The notes below the pieces were generated by a model that had not been told where the DNA came from, ran no database searches, and saw nothing but the letters and a program-made list of their open reading frames with translations. DNA of 56,535 bases from Streptosporangiaceae bacterium. Its GTDB lineage: Bacteria; Actinomycetota; Actinomycetes; Streptosporangiales; Streptosporangiaceae. This document shows, piece after piece, positions 42,691 to 51,357 of this stretch. Both the position numbers and the translations under genes were made by a program. The stretch's first letter is position 1. Each line of letters starts with the position of its first letter. The stretch is taken from NCBI GenBank assembly GCA_019245115.1, contig JAFARZ010000345.1, positions 1 through 56,535 of the forward strand, in the 5' to 3' direction.

Positions 42691-43656
42691 ATGGGCGGAT
42701 CACTCCAGGGCGCAGCAGACACACCAGCCTCGAATAGTGAAGGGAGCCGCCGGGAAGTCAAGTTCGGGCAGATGCTGGAGAGCCTGATTGAGCGGGGAGG
42801 GTATAACCGCAACCGAAAAAAGATCTTGAGTGCCCTCGACATCAGCGCGGCCGCGCTCTCCCAGTACGTCCGTGAGCAGACCCGGCCAAGTTTCGGCAAG
42901 CTGCTCGCACTTGCCGACTTCTTTGACGTCAGCCTCGACTACCTGGTATACGGCACGCCGACCAGCAGCTTGACCGACTACGGGCCGTTCTACCGGTATG
43001 TCGATCACGCGCTGGCCGATGTGCAGGCCCGCGGCAGCCGGCACTCTGCCGTGGTGGCGCGCATCGGGCGGGTGCTAGCAGACCGGATCAATGAGGTCGC
43101 GGCCGAACTCGCCGCCGCGCCGACCGCAACGCGCGAAGGACTGCTGCAAGACGACGAGATGCTGCGTCTTGAGCGTTACTGCCGCAGGGCCGACATCCTC
43201 AGCATGGACCTCGAGTTCGACGTCATCCACCGAGAGCAGGGGACAGCCGCCGGGCGTTTCCTTCCCGTCGTCGCCGCCAACCTGGAACGAGGCGCCGAAT
43301 ATCGTTTCCTTGTCCCGGGGCCTGATCGCACCATGGAAACCACCGTTGAGGCGTGCCGCGGCCTGCTGGCCGACCAGGTCGGGGGCGACAGAGTCCGGCA
43401 AAGCTGCTCGTTCCGCCGGACCGCATCACCCCCGCTGGTCGGCGTGGTCCTGCTCAAGCTCGACCGTGTTGGCCTGAGGGCCGAGGAACCAGCCCTGTAC
43501 TGGCAGATCAGCGACTACCTCGGCGAGGACGGGTGGCTTGGCTGCATCATCCGGCCCAACAATGATTCCAACAGCGACATGCTCATGGATCCACCGCATG
43601 CCCGCCGGGCACGAAGTTCATTCGAGGCACTCTGGTCGACAGGCGTACCCATCTAG
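42691..43656 (+). CDS. XRE-family regulator with an uncharacterised C-terminal domain
   Basis: Residues 20-88 are a Cro/CI-type helix-turn-helix (ILSALDISAAALSQYVREQTRPSFGKLLALADFFDVSLDYLVYG). A helical region follows, and from about residue 160 a separate domain (ERYCRRADILSMDLEFDVIHREQGTAAGRFLPVVAANLERGAEYRFLVPG ... WLGCIIRPNNDSNSDMLMDPP) which I do not recognise; its layout resembles a sensor/effector domain. AGGACTTAACG precedes the ATG. A tRNA-binding-domain gene and a devR-like gene follow closely on the same strand. Confidence 0.8.
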   Translation: MGGSLQGAADTPASNSEGSRREVKFGQMLESLIERGGYNRNRKKILSALDISAAALSQYVREQTRPSFGKLLALADFFDVSLDYLVYGTPTSSLTDYGPFYRYVDHALADVQARGSRHSAVVARIGRVLADRINEVAAELAAAPTATREGLLQDDEMLRLERYCRRADILSMDLEFDVIHREQGTAAGRFLPVVAANLERGAEYRFLVPGPDRTMETTVEACRGLLADQVGGDRVRQSCSFRRTASPPLVGVVLLKLDRVGLRAEEPALYWQISDYLGEDGWLGCIIRPNNDSNSDMLMDPPHARRARSSFEALWSTGVPI

Positions 43657-43740
43657 CCATCAGTTATGTTATTGAAACACGACTTATCAGTTTTTGTCGC
43701 GCGCCTCGCAAGCCCAACAAGTGTCAAATGGTACCGTCCC

Positions 43741-44283
43741 GTGCTTGTGGAAACGAGAGGTGTGGTCGTGGGCCGGATCATCAAGGTGCGTCCCCATCCT
43801 GGCGGTGACCGGATCTGGCTTACCGACGTCGAAATCGGGCGAGACTACCAGCCGCAGATCGTGTGGGGCGGCGTGCCGCTCCTGGACGAGGGCGACCTCG
43901 TCCCAGTGGCGCCACCTGGATCCTGGCTTCCTCAGGGCAAGATGCGCCGGAGGCGGTATCGAGGCGAAGTATCAGAGGGCATGCTGTGCAGCCTCGCGGA
44001 GCTTGGCTGGGACCTGTCCGTCACGGACAGGGTCGCGCTTCTTGATGAGCGTGCGGGCTTGGTACCGGGAGAGTCTCTCGATTCCCGGTACAGCGACTGG
44101 CCATCGATCATCAGGTGCGATCAACTGCCGCCTGAGCGGAGCCGTATTGCTCGCGCGCAAGGGACCTTGGTCCGTAGCCGGGTACCGGCTGGCCTCCTTA
44201 AATTAGGACTACCGTGGTCCGCCACCAGGCCCACGGCTCGCGGCCTACGGATCAGGAGAAATCGTGACCAGCCCGGCCAGTGA
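43741..44283 (+). CDS. Stand-alone tRNA-binding (EMAPII/PheT-N type) domain protein
   Basis: Residues 8-110 match the OB-fold tRNA-binding domain at the start of bacterial PheT: GVVVGRIIKVRPHPGGDRIWLTDVEIG, QIVWGGVPLLDEGDLVPVAPPGSWLP, then RRRRYRGEVSEGMLCSLAELG. Where PheT has IVCGAPN this reads IVWGGVP. No synthetase catalytic part is present. The start is uncertain: GTG 43741 is chosen over ATG 43666, which has no ribosome site, and GTG codons further in are possible. Its last 20 bases overlap the devR-like start. A role in tRNA-linked sensing is only inference. Confidence 0.75.
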   Translation: MLVETRGVVVGRIIKVRPHPGGDRIWLTDVEIGRDYQPQIVWGGVPLLDEGDLVPVAPPGSWLPQGKMRRRRYRGEVSEGMLCSLAELGWDLSVTDRVALLDERAGLVPGESLDSRYSDWPSIIRCDQLPPERSRIARAQGTLVRSRVPAGLLKLGLPWSATRPTARGLRIRRNRDQPGQ

Positions 44284-44968
44284 CGACAGAACCAGCGGCA
44301 ACGGGAAGCCGATCGCGGTGTTCTTGCTGGATGACCATGAGGTGGTCCGCCGCGGGGTGCGGGACCTGCTCGAAGCCGAACCCGGCATCACCGTGATCGG
44401 CGAGGCCGGCACCGCCGCCTCCGCCCTGGCCCGCATCCCCGCCCTGCACCCCGACGTGGCTGTCCTCGACGTCCGCCTCCCCGACGGCGACGGCGTGTCG
44501 GTGTGCCGCGAGATCCGCTCCCGGATGCCCGAGGTCGCCTGCCTGATGCTGACTTCGTTCGGAGACGATGAGGCACTGTTCGACGCGATCATGGCCGGCG
44601 CCGCCGGCTACGTCCTCAAGCAGATCCGCGGCTCCGACCTGGTCGGCGCCGTCCGCACCGTCGCCACCGGCCAGTCCATGCTCGACCCGCGCGCCGCCAG
44701 CCAGCTCATGGCCCGGCTCCGCGATTCCGCCCGCACCCGCGACCCCCTCGCCGACCTGACCGAGCAGGAACGCAAGATCCTCGAGCTGATCGGCGAAGGA
44801 CTGACCAACCGGCAGATCGGCGAACGCATCTTCCTCGCCGAGAAAACGGTCAAGAACTACGTCTCCGCCCTGTTCGCCAAACTCGGCATGGAACGCCGCA
44901 CCCAAGCCGCCGCCTACGCCGCCCGCATCTTCGGCCAACAGCAAGGCAGCGACCACGTTCACGGCTAG
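44264..44968 (+). CDS. devR: DevR/DosR-type NarL-family response regulator
   Basis: A 234-residue regulator with a receiver domain (FLLDDHEVVRRGVRDLLEAEPGITVIGEAG; phospho-Asp in HPDVAVLDVRLPDGDG; Thr/Ser in LMLTSFGDDE; Lys in GYVLKQIRG) and a C-terminal LuxR helix-turn-helix (LTEQERKILELIGEGLTNRQIGERIFLAEKTVKNYVSALFAKLGMERRTQ). The wording is very close to mycobacterial DosR, the hypoxia/NO dormancy regulator, including its linker. AGGAGAAATC precedes the GTG. No DevS-like kinase is next to it, so its sensor is elsewhere. Confidence 0.92.
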   Translation: MTSPASDDRTSGNGKPIAVFLLDDHEVVRRGVRDLLEAEPGITVIGEAGTAASALARIPALHPDVAVLDVRLPDGDGVSVCREIRSRMPEVACLMLTSFGDDEALFDAIMAGAAGYVLKQIRGSDLVGAVRTVATGQSMLDPRAASQLMARLRDSARTRDPLADLTEQERKILELIGEGLTNRQIGERIFLAEKTVKNYVSALFAKLGMERRTQAAAYAARIFGQQQGSDHVHG

Positions 44969-44991
44969 GCCATCCGGGAACAGCCGTCACC

Positions 44992-46203
44992 GTGGCTGAG
45001 CTAGCAACGGACCACCAGGCGAGTCTGGTCACGGTGGTGCGGGAGTGGGGGCGGATCGGCTGCATCGGGTTCGGCGGCCCGCCCGCGCACATCGCGCTGC
45101 TGCGCAAGCTATGCGTGGATCAGCGGGGCTGGCTGGACGCCAGGGAGTTCGAGGACGCGATCGCCGCGTGCAGCCTGCTGCCCGGCCCGGCTTCCACCCA
45201 GCTAGCGATCTTCTGCGCCTGGCGGGTCCGCGGCCGGGTGGGTGCGCTGGCCGGCGGGATCGCGTTCATCGTGCCCGGCCTGATCGTGATCCTGGCTTTG
45301 TCGGTGTTGTTCCTGGCCGGAAGCTCCCCGCTGTGGGTCCGCGGCATCGGCGCCGGGGCGGGCGCGGCGGTCGCCGCGGTCGCGGTGCAGGCGGGCTGGG
45401 CGCTGACCGGGCCGAGCTGGAAACGGGCGGCCGGTTCCCATTCCCAGCGGCTGCGCTGGATCGGGTACCTGCTCGCCGGCGGTGCCGCCGCCGCGACCAT
45501 CGGGCCCTGGCTGGTGCTGGTCCTGCTCGGCTGTGGCGTGACCGAACTCGCCGTCCGGCACCAGCGGCAGGCCGCCAGTGCCCACGCCATTACGATGTTC
45601 CCGCTCCTGCTGGGGCGGGTGCTGCCGGTGCGAGTGGCGCTTGGCGCTCTGGGCGCGGCGGCGGGCGCCGGCGCCCTGCTGCCGCTCGCGTGGACCGCGT
45701 TCAAAGTGGGCGCGCTGTCGTTCGGTGGCGGCTTCGTGATCATCCCGCTGATGCAGGCCGACGCGGTCGGGCACCACTGGATGACCAGCACCCGGTTCCT
45801 CAACGGCGTCGCGCTGGGCCAGATCACCCCCGGACCGGTCGTGCAGACCGTCGCCACCATCGGCTATGCCGCGGCCGGCATCGGCGGCGGCCTGCTCGCC
45901 GCGCTGATCGCCTTCTCGCCGTCGTTCGCCTTCGTACTCAGCGGCGCGCGGTACTTCGGCGCCTTGCGCGGCAACCAGCGCGCGCTGTCGTTCCTGGACG
46001 GCGCCGGCCCGGCCGCGGTCGGGGCCATCCTCGGTGCGGCGATACCGCTGGCCCGCGCCCTCACCCAGCCATGGCAGTACGCCGTGCTGGCCGGGGCCCT
46101 CGTCCTGCTCCTCGGCCTGCGTCGCGGCGTCGTGCTCACCCTGTGCGCGGCCGGGGCCATCGGCCTGCTCATCGCACTGGCCGGCGGCCCTGTGCCGCAC
46201 TAA
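44992..46203 (+). CDS. chrA: Chromate transporter, long-chain ChrA
   Basis: A 403-residue inner-membrane protein with two CHR domains in tandem. The first opens REWGRIGCIGFGGPPAHIALL with SLLPGPASTQLAIF, and the second has FKVGALSFGGGFVIIPLMQ and ALGQITPGPVVQTVATIGYAAAG. FGGP/FGGG and PGP motifs in each half define the family, which exports chromate. The start is GTG, 23 bases after the devR-like gene, so co-transcription is possible. Some members have other anion substrates, which cannot be excluded. Confidence 0.93.
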   Translation: MAELATDHQASLVTVVREWGRIGCIGFGGPPAHIALLRKLCVDQRGWLDAREFEDAIAACSLLPGPASTQLAIFCAWRVRGRVGALAGGIAFIVPGLIVILALSVLFLAGSSPLWVRGIGAGAGAAVAAVAVQAGWALTGPSWKRAAGSHSQRLRWIGYLLAGGAAAATIGPWLVLVLLGCGVTELAVRHQRQAASAHAITMFPLLLGRVLPVRVALGALGAAAGAGALLPLAWTAFKVGALSFGGGFVIIPLMQADAVGHHWMTSTRFLNGVALGQITPGPVVQTVATIGYAAAGIGGGLLAALIAFSPSFAFVLSGARYFGALRGNQRALSFLDGAGPAAVGAILGAAIPLARALTQPWQYAVLAGALVLLLGLRRGVVLTLCAAGAIGLLIALAGGPVPH

Positions 46204-46234
46204 CCATGCGACCGCGCTGGGCCGCAGAAGTGAT

Positions 46235-46282
46235 ACCACCGCCCGTTCGTTAAAAAGCTCTTTATAACGAACGGACGGTGGT
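46235..46282. terminator. Family C long palindrome after chrA
   Basis: ACCACCGCCCGTTCGTTA (46235-46252) and its complement at 46265-46282 pair at 17 of 18 positions around a 12-base A/T-rich loop (AAAAGCTCTTTA). An overlapping stem GGACGGTG-GTG-CACCGTCC follows. The stem starts 31 bases after the chrA stop. Confidence 0.7.
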
Positions 46283-46754
46283 GCACCGTCCCACGCGGAC
46301 ATCATGGCTGGCCGCCGGCGGGGCGTAGGTATCCCGCCCGGTGGGCGTGTCGACCAGCACGGCGGTGACCGCGAGCCACGATCGCCACCTCGACGGAGGC
46401 CGACCAGCACAGCCGCCGCGGCGTGAGGCTCGCCTGGTCCGCGTTCAGCTGGGCCTCGTCGTCGGCAGGACTGCGTGTGCCCCGCCGGGGCGGTCGCGAG
46501 CCCTGATTGCCGCGGCCGCGCGCCCGCCTTGGCCGTCACCGTTTCCGGCTGAGCGATTTCCTTCACCGGGATGGCTATCGCGGCACGCCGGGGCGGGCCG
46601 CCCCGGCTGGCCAGCAGCAGATGACGAACATGACCGCGCCGATCAGCACCGCGAAACAGGCGAGTGATTTATAGAGTGCCTAAATACGCCTCAAGGTCCG
46701 CGCCCGCCGCCGCGCTGTGTGGGTACGCGCCGCGGCCCTGCTGACCGTTGCGGC
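46283..46754. other. 472-base intergenic stretch with a possible decayed membrane ORF
   Basis: On the minus strand 46680-46575 reads ALYKSLACFAVLIGAVMFVICC, a good membrane helix, then PAGAARPGVPR and stop. Just upstream the natural continuation (DLEAYLGT) is in another frame and there is no start codon. It looks like a broken small membrane-protein gene. Nothing else is supported. Confidence 0.35.
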
Positions 46755-47072
46755 TCATGGCTGCGCACGCAGGACGCTCCGGGAGCCGCCGGCGTCCGCC
46801 GGCGTCAGCAACCGTTCCGCGTCCTTCCTGGTCCTGCTGGGATAGAACCCCAGTTCGGCATCGCTCAAGGCGTTGAAGAGCGTGCGGAATGCCTGGCGGT
46901 ACGAGCGATTTGGCCAGGTAATGACCCCGCGTTCCAGTTTGGATACGTAGTTACCGTCGATAGCCAGTTCGCGGCCGGTCTGAACGGCGACGATCCTGGC
47001 TACTTCTTGTGCGACCTGGCTTTCGGTTATGCCGGCTGCCAGGCGTCTACATCGGAGCTCGCGGTTGAGCAT
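46755..47072 (-). CDS. Short XRE-family helix-turn-helix protein
   Basis: 105 residues from the ATG at 47072. The helix-turn-helix covers about 5-65 (LRCRRLAAGITESQVAQEVARIVAVQTGRELAIDGNYVSKLERGVITWPNRSYRQAFRTLF), with the wide loop and YVSKLERG-x-x-xWP phrase found in large actinobacterial XRE-TPR regulators. Those carry 300 or more extra residues; here only LSDAELGFYPSRTRKDAERL and a short tail remain. It is either a naturally short regulator or a truncated one. Confidence 0.75.
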   Translation of the reverse strand: MLNRELRCRRLAAGITESQVAQEVARIVAVQTGRELAIDGNYVSKLERGVITWPNRSYRQAFRTLFNALSDAELGFYPSRTRKDAERLLTPADAGGSRSVLRAQP

Positions 47073-47303
47073 GGGCCGCTTGTGCAATTTTCATCCCTGG
47101 GCAGTAAATGCCCGCTCCTGAGCGAACTGTGAACGATCATGGAGACACAGTCAATACCGCACGGCAATCGTCTCAGTAATCGTCCCAACCCACGACGAAA
47201 CCCGACGAAACCAACCACTGGGATCGTCTCAAGAAGACGCCCAGTTAACACCTGGCCCTGTCTGAATCAAGAATCATCACAGCAACGAGCGCCGAGTCCG
47301 CCG

Positions 47304-47370
47304 GGTGGCTGGGTTGACTGGGTTGGCTGGGACTGGGTTGACTGGGTTGACTGGGTTGACTGGGGTTGCG
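47304..47370 (+). repeat. 9-bp tandem repeat (CTGGGTTGA)
   Basis: About seven units of CTGGGTTGA with small variants. It lies between the XRE gene and a small unknown gene on the opposite strand. No protein assignment. Confidence 0.75.
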
Positions 47371-47404
47371 ACGACCGATTGGCCGCTATCGCCGTTGGTG
47401 CCTG

Positions 47405-47749
47405 TCAGCCGGCCGGCGGAGCCTGCCGGACGTCGGCGGATGCGCTGGCCATGTCCCAGCCCTCCGCGTCGTCACCCGCTGCTCGCCGGAAAGCCCACCA
47501 CGCGGTGGCCAGCGCCTGGGCCACGTCGGGGGCCGCGACGGTCATCGCCAGCGCGACACGGACATAGTCCCGGCCCCGCCTGCTCTCCGACTCCACGCGC
47601 GGCGCGATGACGGTGCCGCTTTCCTGTGCGGCCAGAGCGCGTTCGAAGACACCGCTGACTCCTCCCCAGGCCCGCCAGCCACCACGGCGGGCCACGCTCA
47701 GCCGCACCACATAACGCGTGGCATCCTTGGCGATCATGAAACGCGTCAT
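47405..47749 (-). CDS. Small uncharacterised protein
   Basis: 114 residues from ATG 47749: MTRFMIAKDATRYVVRLSVA, then VSGVFERALAAQESGTVIAPRVESESRRGRDYVRVALAMTVAAPDVAQALATAWWAFRRAAGDDAEGWDM. It resembles an alpha/beta single-domain protein with a tandem-like beta pattern and no signal or membrane segment. No family is recognised. A longer in-frame start would include a 15-bp DNA repeat translated as GQCPL units and looks non-coding. Confidence 0.5.
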   Translation of the reverse strand: MTRFMIAKDATRYVVRLSVARRGGWRAWGGVSGVFERALAAQESGTVIAPRVESESRRGRDYVRVALAMTVAAPDVAQALATAWWAFRRAAGDDAEGWDMASASADVRQAPPAG

Positions 47750-47828
47750 CCCCGGCGCAGCGGCACCCCACACTACCTGGGCTGATAGCGGTTCCGGGCA
47801 GGAGCCTGATCTGGTCGATGCAGTCGGC

Positions 47829-47870
47829 GGGCACTGTCCAAGCGGGCACTGTCCAAGCGGGCACTGTCCA
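47829..47870 (+). repeat. 15-bp tandem repeat, three units
   Basis: GGGCACTGTCCAAGC is repeated nearly perfectly three times upstream of the small unknown gene. A related word (CGGGCACTG) recurs in the first codons of the second rhamnose permease (54120-54170). Confidence 0.75.
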
Positions 47871-47920
47871 CGGTCCTCGCTACGCCGCCGCCGTCCATGC
47901 CCTCGGCGGCCTTCGGAATT

Positions 47921-48040
47921 GGCACGTATCACCACATAACGGGCATGTGAGCCTGCCAGCTTGTGGAATATAGGGGCCTCGCGGAAGAAAAGGTACCGGA
48001 AACCGGCGCCCTTTCTTCCGGGAGGCTCTTTTCTTCCGCG
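47921..48040 (+). repeat. Interspersed family A, copy A5
   Basis: GGCACGTATCACCACATAAC and GGGC, CAGCTTGTGGAATATAGGGG, stem 2 GGAAGAAAAGGTACCGG / CCGGCGCCCTTTCTTCC around AAA (47982-48019), then GGGAGGCTCTTTTCTTCC. Stem 3 is missing; a family B copy begins 37 bases later. Confidence 0.75.
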
Positions 48041-48077
48041 CCTTTCAGCGGTAGCGGAATGGACTTACCGAACTTGT

Positions 48078-48208
48078 CCTGAATGTCCGGTAAGTCTCGA
48101 GCAGGACTGCGGATTAAGGCGGAACATCCATGCTGAACGGAAATTTAGTGTACGAATACGGCGGGTTTGTTTCCGCGCAGCACGGAATTTCCGTGGTGTG
48201 CGGAGGTG
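48078..48208 (+). repeat. Interspersed family B, copy B3
   Basis: Matches 9177-9306 along its length (CTGAATGTCC, TGCGGATTAAGGCGGAAC, TGTACGAATACGGCGGGT, TTTCCGCGCAGC, TTTCCGTGGTGTGCGGAG). An upstream stem GACTTACCG/CGGTAAGTC surrounds CTGAATGT. The sequence up to the deacetylase stop (48209-48284) holds short GGTGACGG repeats only. Confidence 0.7.
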
Positions 48209-48284
48209 ACGGCGGCACGGGTGCGGGGGTGACGGGTTCGCGGGGGTGCGGAGGTGACGGCGACACGGGGTGGAGTGACAGGGC

Positions 48285-48998
48285 TCAGGAGGGTGAATTC
48301 CAGTGGTCGGCGAGCGGGCCTATTGTCCAGCCCGCGGCCTGGCATCCGGCCAGCAGGCCCGGCAGCGCGGCTAGCGTCGCCTGCCAGCAGCCCGGCGCGG
48401 AGTTGCGGTCGGTGTCGTGCAGCAGGACGGTGCCACCGCCGCGGAGATCCCGCTGGACCGTGGCGCGGACGGAGGCGGGCGTGGCGGCGGCGGTCCAGTC
48501 ACGGCCCCATGCGGACCACAGCACCGGGTCCAGCCCGGTGCGCGCCGCGGCGATCAAGCGGTCGCCGGTGAGTATCCCGTAGGGCGGCCGGTACCAGCGC
48601 GGGATCTGGCCAGTGGTCTCGTACACCGTCTCGGCGGCCCGGCTGAGGCCGCGGATCTCCGCGTGTACCGCCGGCCGCCACGGCCGGTCATGGGTCCAGC
48701 CGTGAATGGCGAGTTCGTGGCCTTCGGCAGCGATGCGGCGGGTGAGTTCGGGATACCGCACGACCTGCTCCCCCAGCACGAAGAACGTCGCACGGACCTC
48801 TGATCTGCTGAGCGCGGCGAGAAAGCTGGGGGTCGAGCGAGGATCGGGGCCGTCGTCGAAGGTCAGGGCCACATGATCGCGGCGCCCGAGCCCGGCCAGA
48901 GCGGGGAAGCAGGTCCGGCGCAGGCCCGGCAGCCAGGTGGCGGCGGGCACGACATGGGCCGCTGCCGCAACGGCGAGGCCGGACAGCAATGCGCGCAT
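48285..48998 (-). CDS. Polysaccharide deacetylase (NodB/CE4) family protein
   Basis: A 237-residue enzyme with a hydrophobic N-terminus (LLSGLAVAAAAHVVPAATWLPG) that may be a signal or anchor. CE4 motifs are VALTFDDGPD (catalytic Asp and metal Asp), ELAIHGWTHDRP (H-x3-H metal ligands), YRPPYGIL (motif 3) and GTVLLHDTD (motif 5 His). The set is complete, so metal-dependent deacetylation of a GlcNAc-type polymer or peptidoglycan is likely; the natural substrate is unknown. Confidence 0.93.
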   Translation of the reverse strand: MRALLSGLAVAAAAHVVPAATWLPGLRRTCFPALAGLGRRDHVALTFDDGPDPRSTPSFLAALSRSEVRATFFVLGEQVVRYPELTRRIAAEGHELAIHGWTHDRPWRPAVHAEIRGLSRAAETVYETTGQIPRWYRPPYGILTGDRLIAAARTGLDPVLWSAWGRDWTAAATPASVRATVQRDLRGGGTVLLHDTDRNSAPGCWQATLAALPGLLAGCQAAGWTIGPLADHWNSPS

Positions 48999-49089
48999 GA
49001 CGACCGGCTACCCGGCGACGGGGAAATTACGTCCGCTGAACGACCTCCTCCCGCTCAGCAAGCCGCCGCGTGCTTGATCATTAGTACCG

Positions 49090-50523
49090 TCACGCCGCCT
49101 GGTCGTGTGCGCCGGACAGCGGCCAGCGGCGGCCTTCCGTCCAGTACCTGTCGATACTCTCCAGCGGCCGTCCTCTGGTCTCGGGCACGAAACGGACGAT
49201 GAACACGACGGCGAGCGCGGCGAAGATGGCGTAGATCCAGAACGTCCAGGACTTGCCGACCGCGTTGACCAGCGACAGGAAAGTGACCGTGACCAGCAGG
49301 TTGGCGCTCCAGTTCGCCACCGTGGACGCGCTGGCACCCGCGCCGCGCAGCCGGTTGGGGAACACCTCGGCGCTCATCAGCCAGAACAGCGGCGAGATCG
49401 ACAGCGAATAACACGCGACGTAGATCAGCAGAATCGCGACCACCCCGAAGCCCCAGCTCTTGGCGCCGACTCCGAACGCCACCCCGAGCAGCACGAGCAT
49501 CGATCCCATGCCGGCCAGGCCCAGGTAGAAGAGCATCTTCCGGCCGACCACGTCCACGAATGCGATGGTGGGCAGGACGAACACGAAAAGAACCGCCCCG
49601 ACATATATCGTCGGCAGCAGTGGATTGCCGGTTACGCCCGCATAGCCGAAGATGGTCGGCGTGTAGAACAAGACCGTGTTCGGCCCCACGAACTGCTGGA
49701 AGATCGCCAGCCCGACACCCGCGATCAGCGCACCGCGCATGCCCGGGCGCAGCAGCTCACGCCACGACGTGCCGGCGCTCTCCTCAACGTTGCGCTGGAG
49801 CTGATCGAGTTCCCGCTGCCCTTCGCGCGGGTTGATCCGCTCGAGGACCTCGCGGGCGTCGTCCCACCGGCCCCGCATACCCAGCCACCGCGGCGAGTGC
49901 GACATCGCCAGCATGCCGATGGCCAGCGCGGTGGCGGGCAGCACAGCGGCGGCGAACATGGGCCGCCAGCCCCAGCCCGCCGAGTCGAACGCGTAATCCA
50001 GCAGGTAGGAGATCAAGATTCCACCCGATATGGCCAGCTGTTGCAAGATCACCAGACCACCGCGGATGCGGACCGGCGCCATCTCGGCTATGTACATCGG
50101 GACCACCAGCGACGAGGCGCCGACCGCGACGCCGGTAATGATCCGGAACGCCACGAACGACGCGAGGCCGAACGAGATCGCCGTGAGGATCGCGCCGACC
50201 GCGTACACGATCGCCATGGCCAGCAGCGTGTACCGGCGGCTGAACCGGTTAGCCATCGGGCCGCCGATCATCCCGCCTATCACCGCGCCGATGAGGACAG
50301 CGGCGACCGCCAGTTCCTCCGTTCCGCTACTCAGGCGGAAGTCGCTCTTGAGCAAGTTCTCCGCACCGCTGATCACCCCGATGTCGTAACCGAACAGCAT
50401 CCCGCCGATCGCCGCCATCGCCGCCACCAGGTACGTGTACCGCGGAGTGTCCTTTACCGCGGTCAGCGACGAACGGACCGACGGTGCGCCGACCTGCTCC
50501 ATCTCATTACCCTCACCAGCCAT
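49090..50523 (-). CDS. MFS sugar porter
   Basis: A 477-residue twelve-helix transporter of the sugar porter subfamily. It has GGMLFGYDIGVISGAENLL in helix 1, GGPMANRFSRRYTLL after helix 2, PMYIAEMAPVRIRGG, FQQFVGPNTVLFYTPTIFGYAG (helix 7), DVVGRKMLFYLG and PETRGRPLESID at the end. The sugar is not identifiable; nearby genes do not form a catabolic set with it, and the rhamnose cassette 900 bases away has its own ABC transporter. Confidence 0.94.
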   Translation of the reverse strand: MAGEGNEMEQVGAPSVRSSLTAVKDTPRYTYLVAAMAAIGGMLFGYDIGVISGAENLLKSDFRLSSGTEELAVAAVLIGAVIGGMIGGPMANRFSRRYTLLAMAIVYAVGAILTAISFGLASFVAFRIITGVAVGASSLVVPMYIAEMAPVRIRGGLVILQQLAISGGILISYLLDYAFDSAGWGWRPMFAAAVLPATALAIGMLAMSHSPRWLGMRGRWDDAREVLERINPREGQRELDQLQRNVEESAGTSWRELLRPGMRGALIAGVGLAIFQQFVGPNTVLFYTPTIFGYAGVTGNPLLPTIYVGAVLFVFVLPTIAFVDVVGRKMLFYLGLAGMGSMLVLLGVAFGVGAKSWGFGVVAILLIYVACYSLSISPLFWLMSAEVFPNRLRGAGASASTVANWSANLLVTVTFLSLVNAVGKSWTFWIYAIFAALAVVFIVRFVPETRGRPLESIDRYWTEGRRWPLSGAHDQAA

Positions 50524-50711
50524 TAGCAGCCTGCCTTCTCGCTCCTTGTCACTGTGCTTGTCAATGTGCTTGGCAGTGTGCGCATCTGCCGTCGCTACCC
50601 GGAAAGCCCGAGTTCATATCGCTAAACGACAGAATTCTGCGAACGCATAGTTCTGCCGGGCCGGGGAACGCGTGATGCCTCACCGGAATGCCGGAGAAGG
50701 GGCCAGTGCCT

Positions 50712-51329
50712 ATGGCAGACATCGTCACGCTGGTCATGGCTGACCACGCGCGCATTCGGCGTCTGTTCGCGGAACTGGAGACGGCCAGAGACAGCCCATC
50801 TCGGCTCCCCATCGTGTGGACTGAACTCGCCGGGTGCCTGGAGGCGCACCTGGACGCGTCGGAAGAGATCACCTACCTGCCGCTTTTCGCCGATTCGACG
50901 ACCGGCGACGAGGACCGCCGCCAACTGGCCGACCAGGATGCCGACATCCGGGAAGCGGTGGCCGAAGCACGCCTTCAGCCGGCCGGCTCACGCCTGTGGT
51001 GGCTCGTCGTCTCGGCGGCCCAGACGGCCGTAGACCGGCGCATCGACGCAATCGAATCGGTCCCGCTGCGCCGATTTCGCCAGCAGGCACCCGAGCACGC
51101 CCGGGAAGCCCTCGGCCGCCAGTGGATACGGTTCATGGCCGCCCTCGACGGCGATCACCGGACGCGTCCGGACCCGAACGGCTCGCGGGAACTCGGCCTC
51201 TTACGACATCGATGGCGCCATCGACGTCGGTGGATCGGGAAATCTCCCACCCAGCGCGATGAATGGCGCCATCGTCACGCCGAGAGCGGGGTTATCCGGC
51301 GGCGCGCTGAAGGCCGGATTTCGTTATAA
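50712..51329 (+). CDS. Hemerythrin-like domain protein with incomplete ligand set
   Basis: Residues 1-150 look like the HHE/hemerythrin four-helix bundle: LVMADHARIRRLFAELE (first His) and LEAHLDASEEITYLPLF (His and Glu). The third helix, where EHxxI is usual, reads QDADIREAV, so one iron ligand is missing; PEHAREALGRQW supplies a late His. A basic tail (RHRWRHRRRWIG) ends the protein. I choose ATG 50712 over 50688. The stop codon lies inside the palindrome TCGTTATAACGA (51321-51332). Confidence 0.75.
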   Translation: MADIVTLVMADHARIRRLFAELETARDSPSRLPIVWTELAGCLEAHLDASEEITYLPLFADSTTGDEDRRQLADQDADIREAVAEARLQPAGSRLWWLVVSAAQTAVDRRIDAIESVPLRRFRQQAPEHAREALGRQWIRFMAALDGDHRTRPDPNGSRELGLLRHRWRHRRRWIGKSPTQRDEWRHRHAESGVIRRRAEGRISL

Positions 51330-51357
51330 CGATTCAGTCACGACAGGTAGACGGCTG

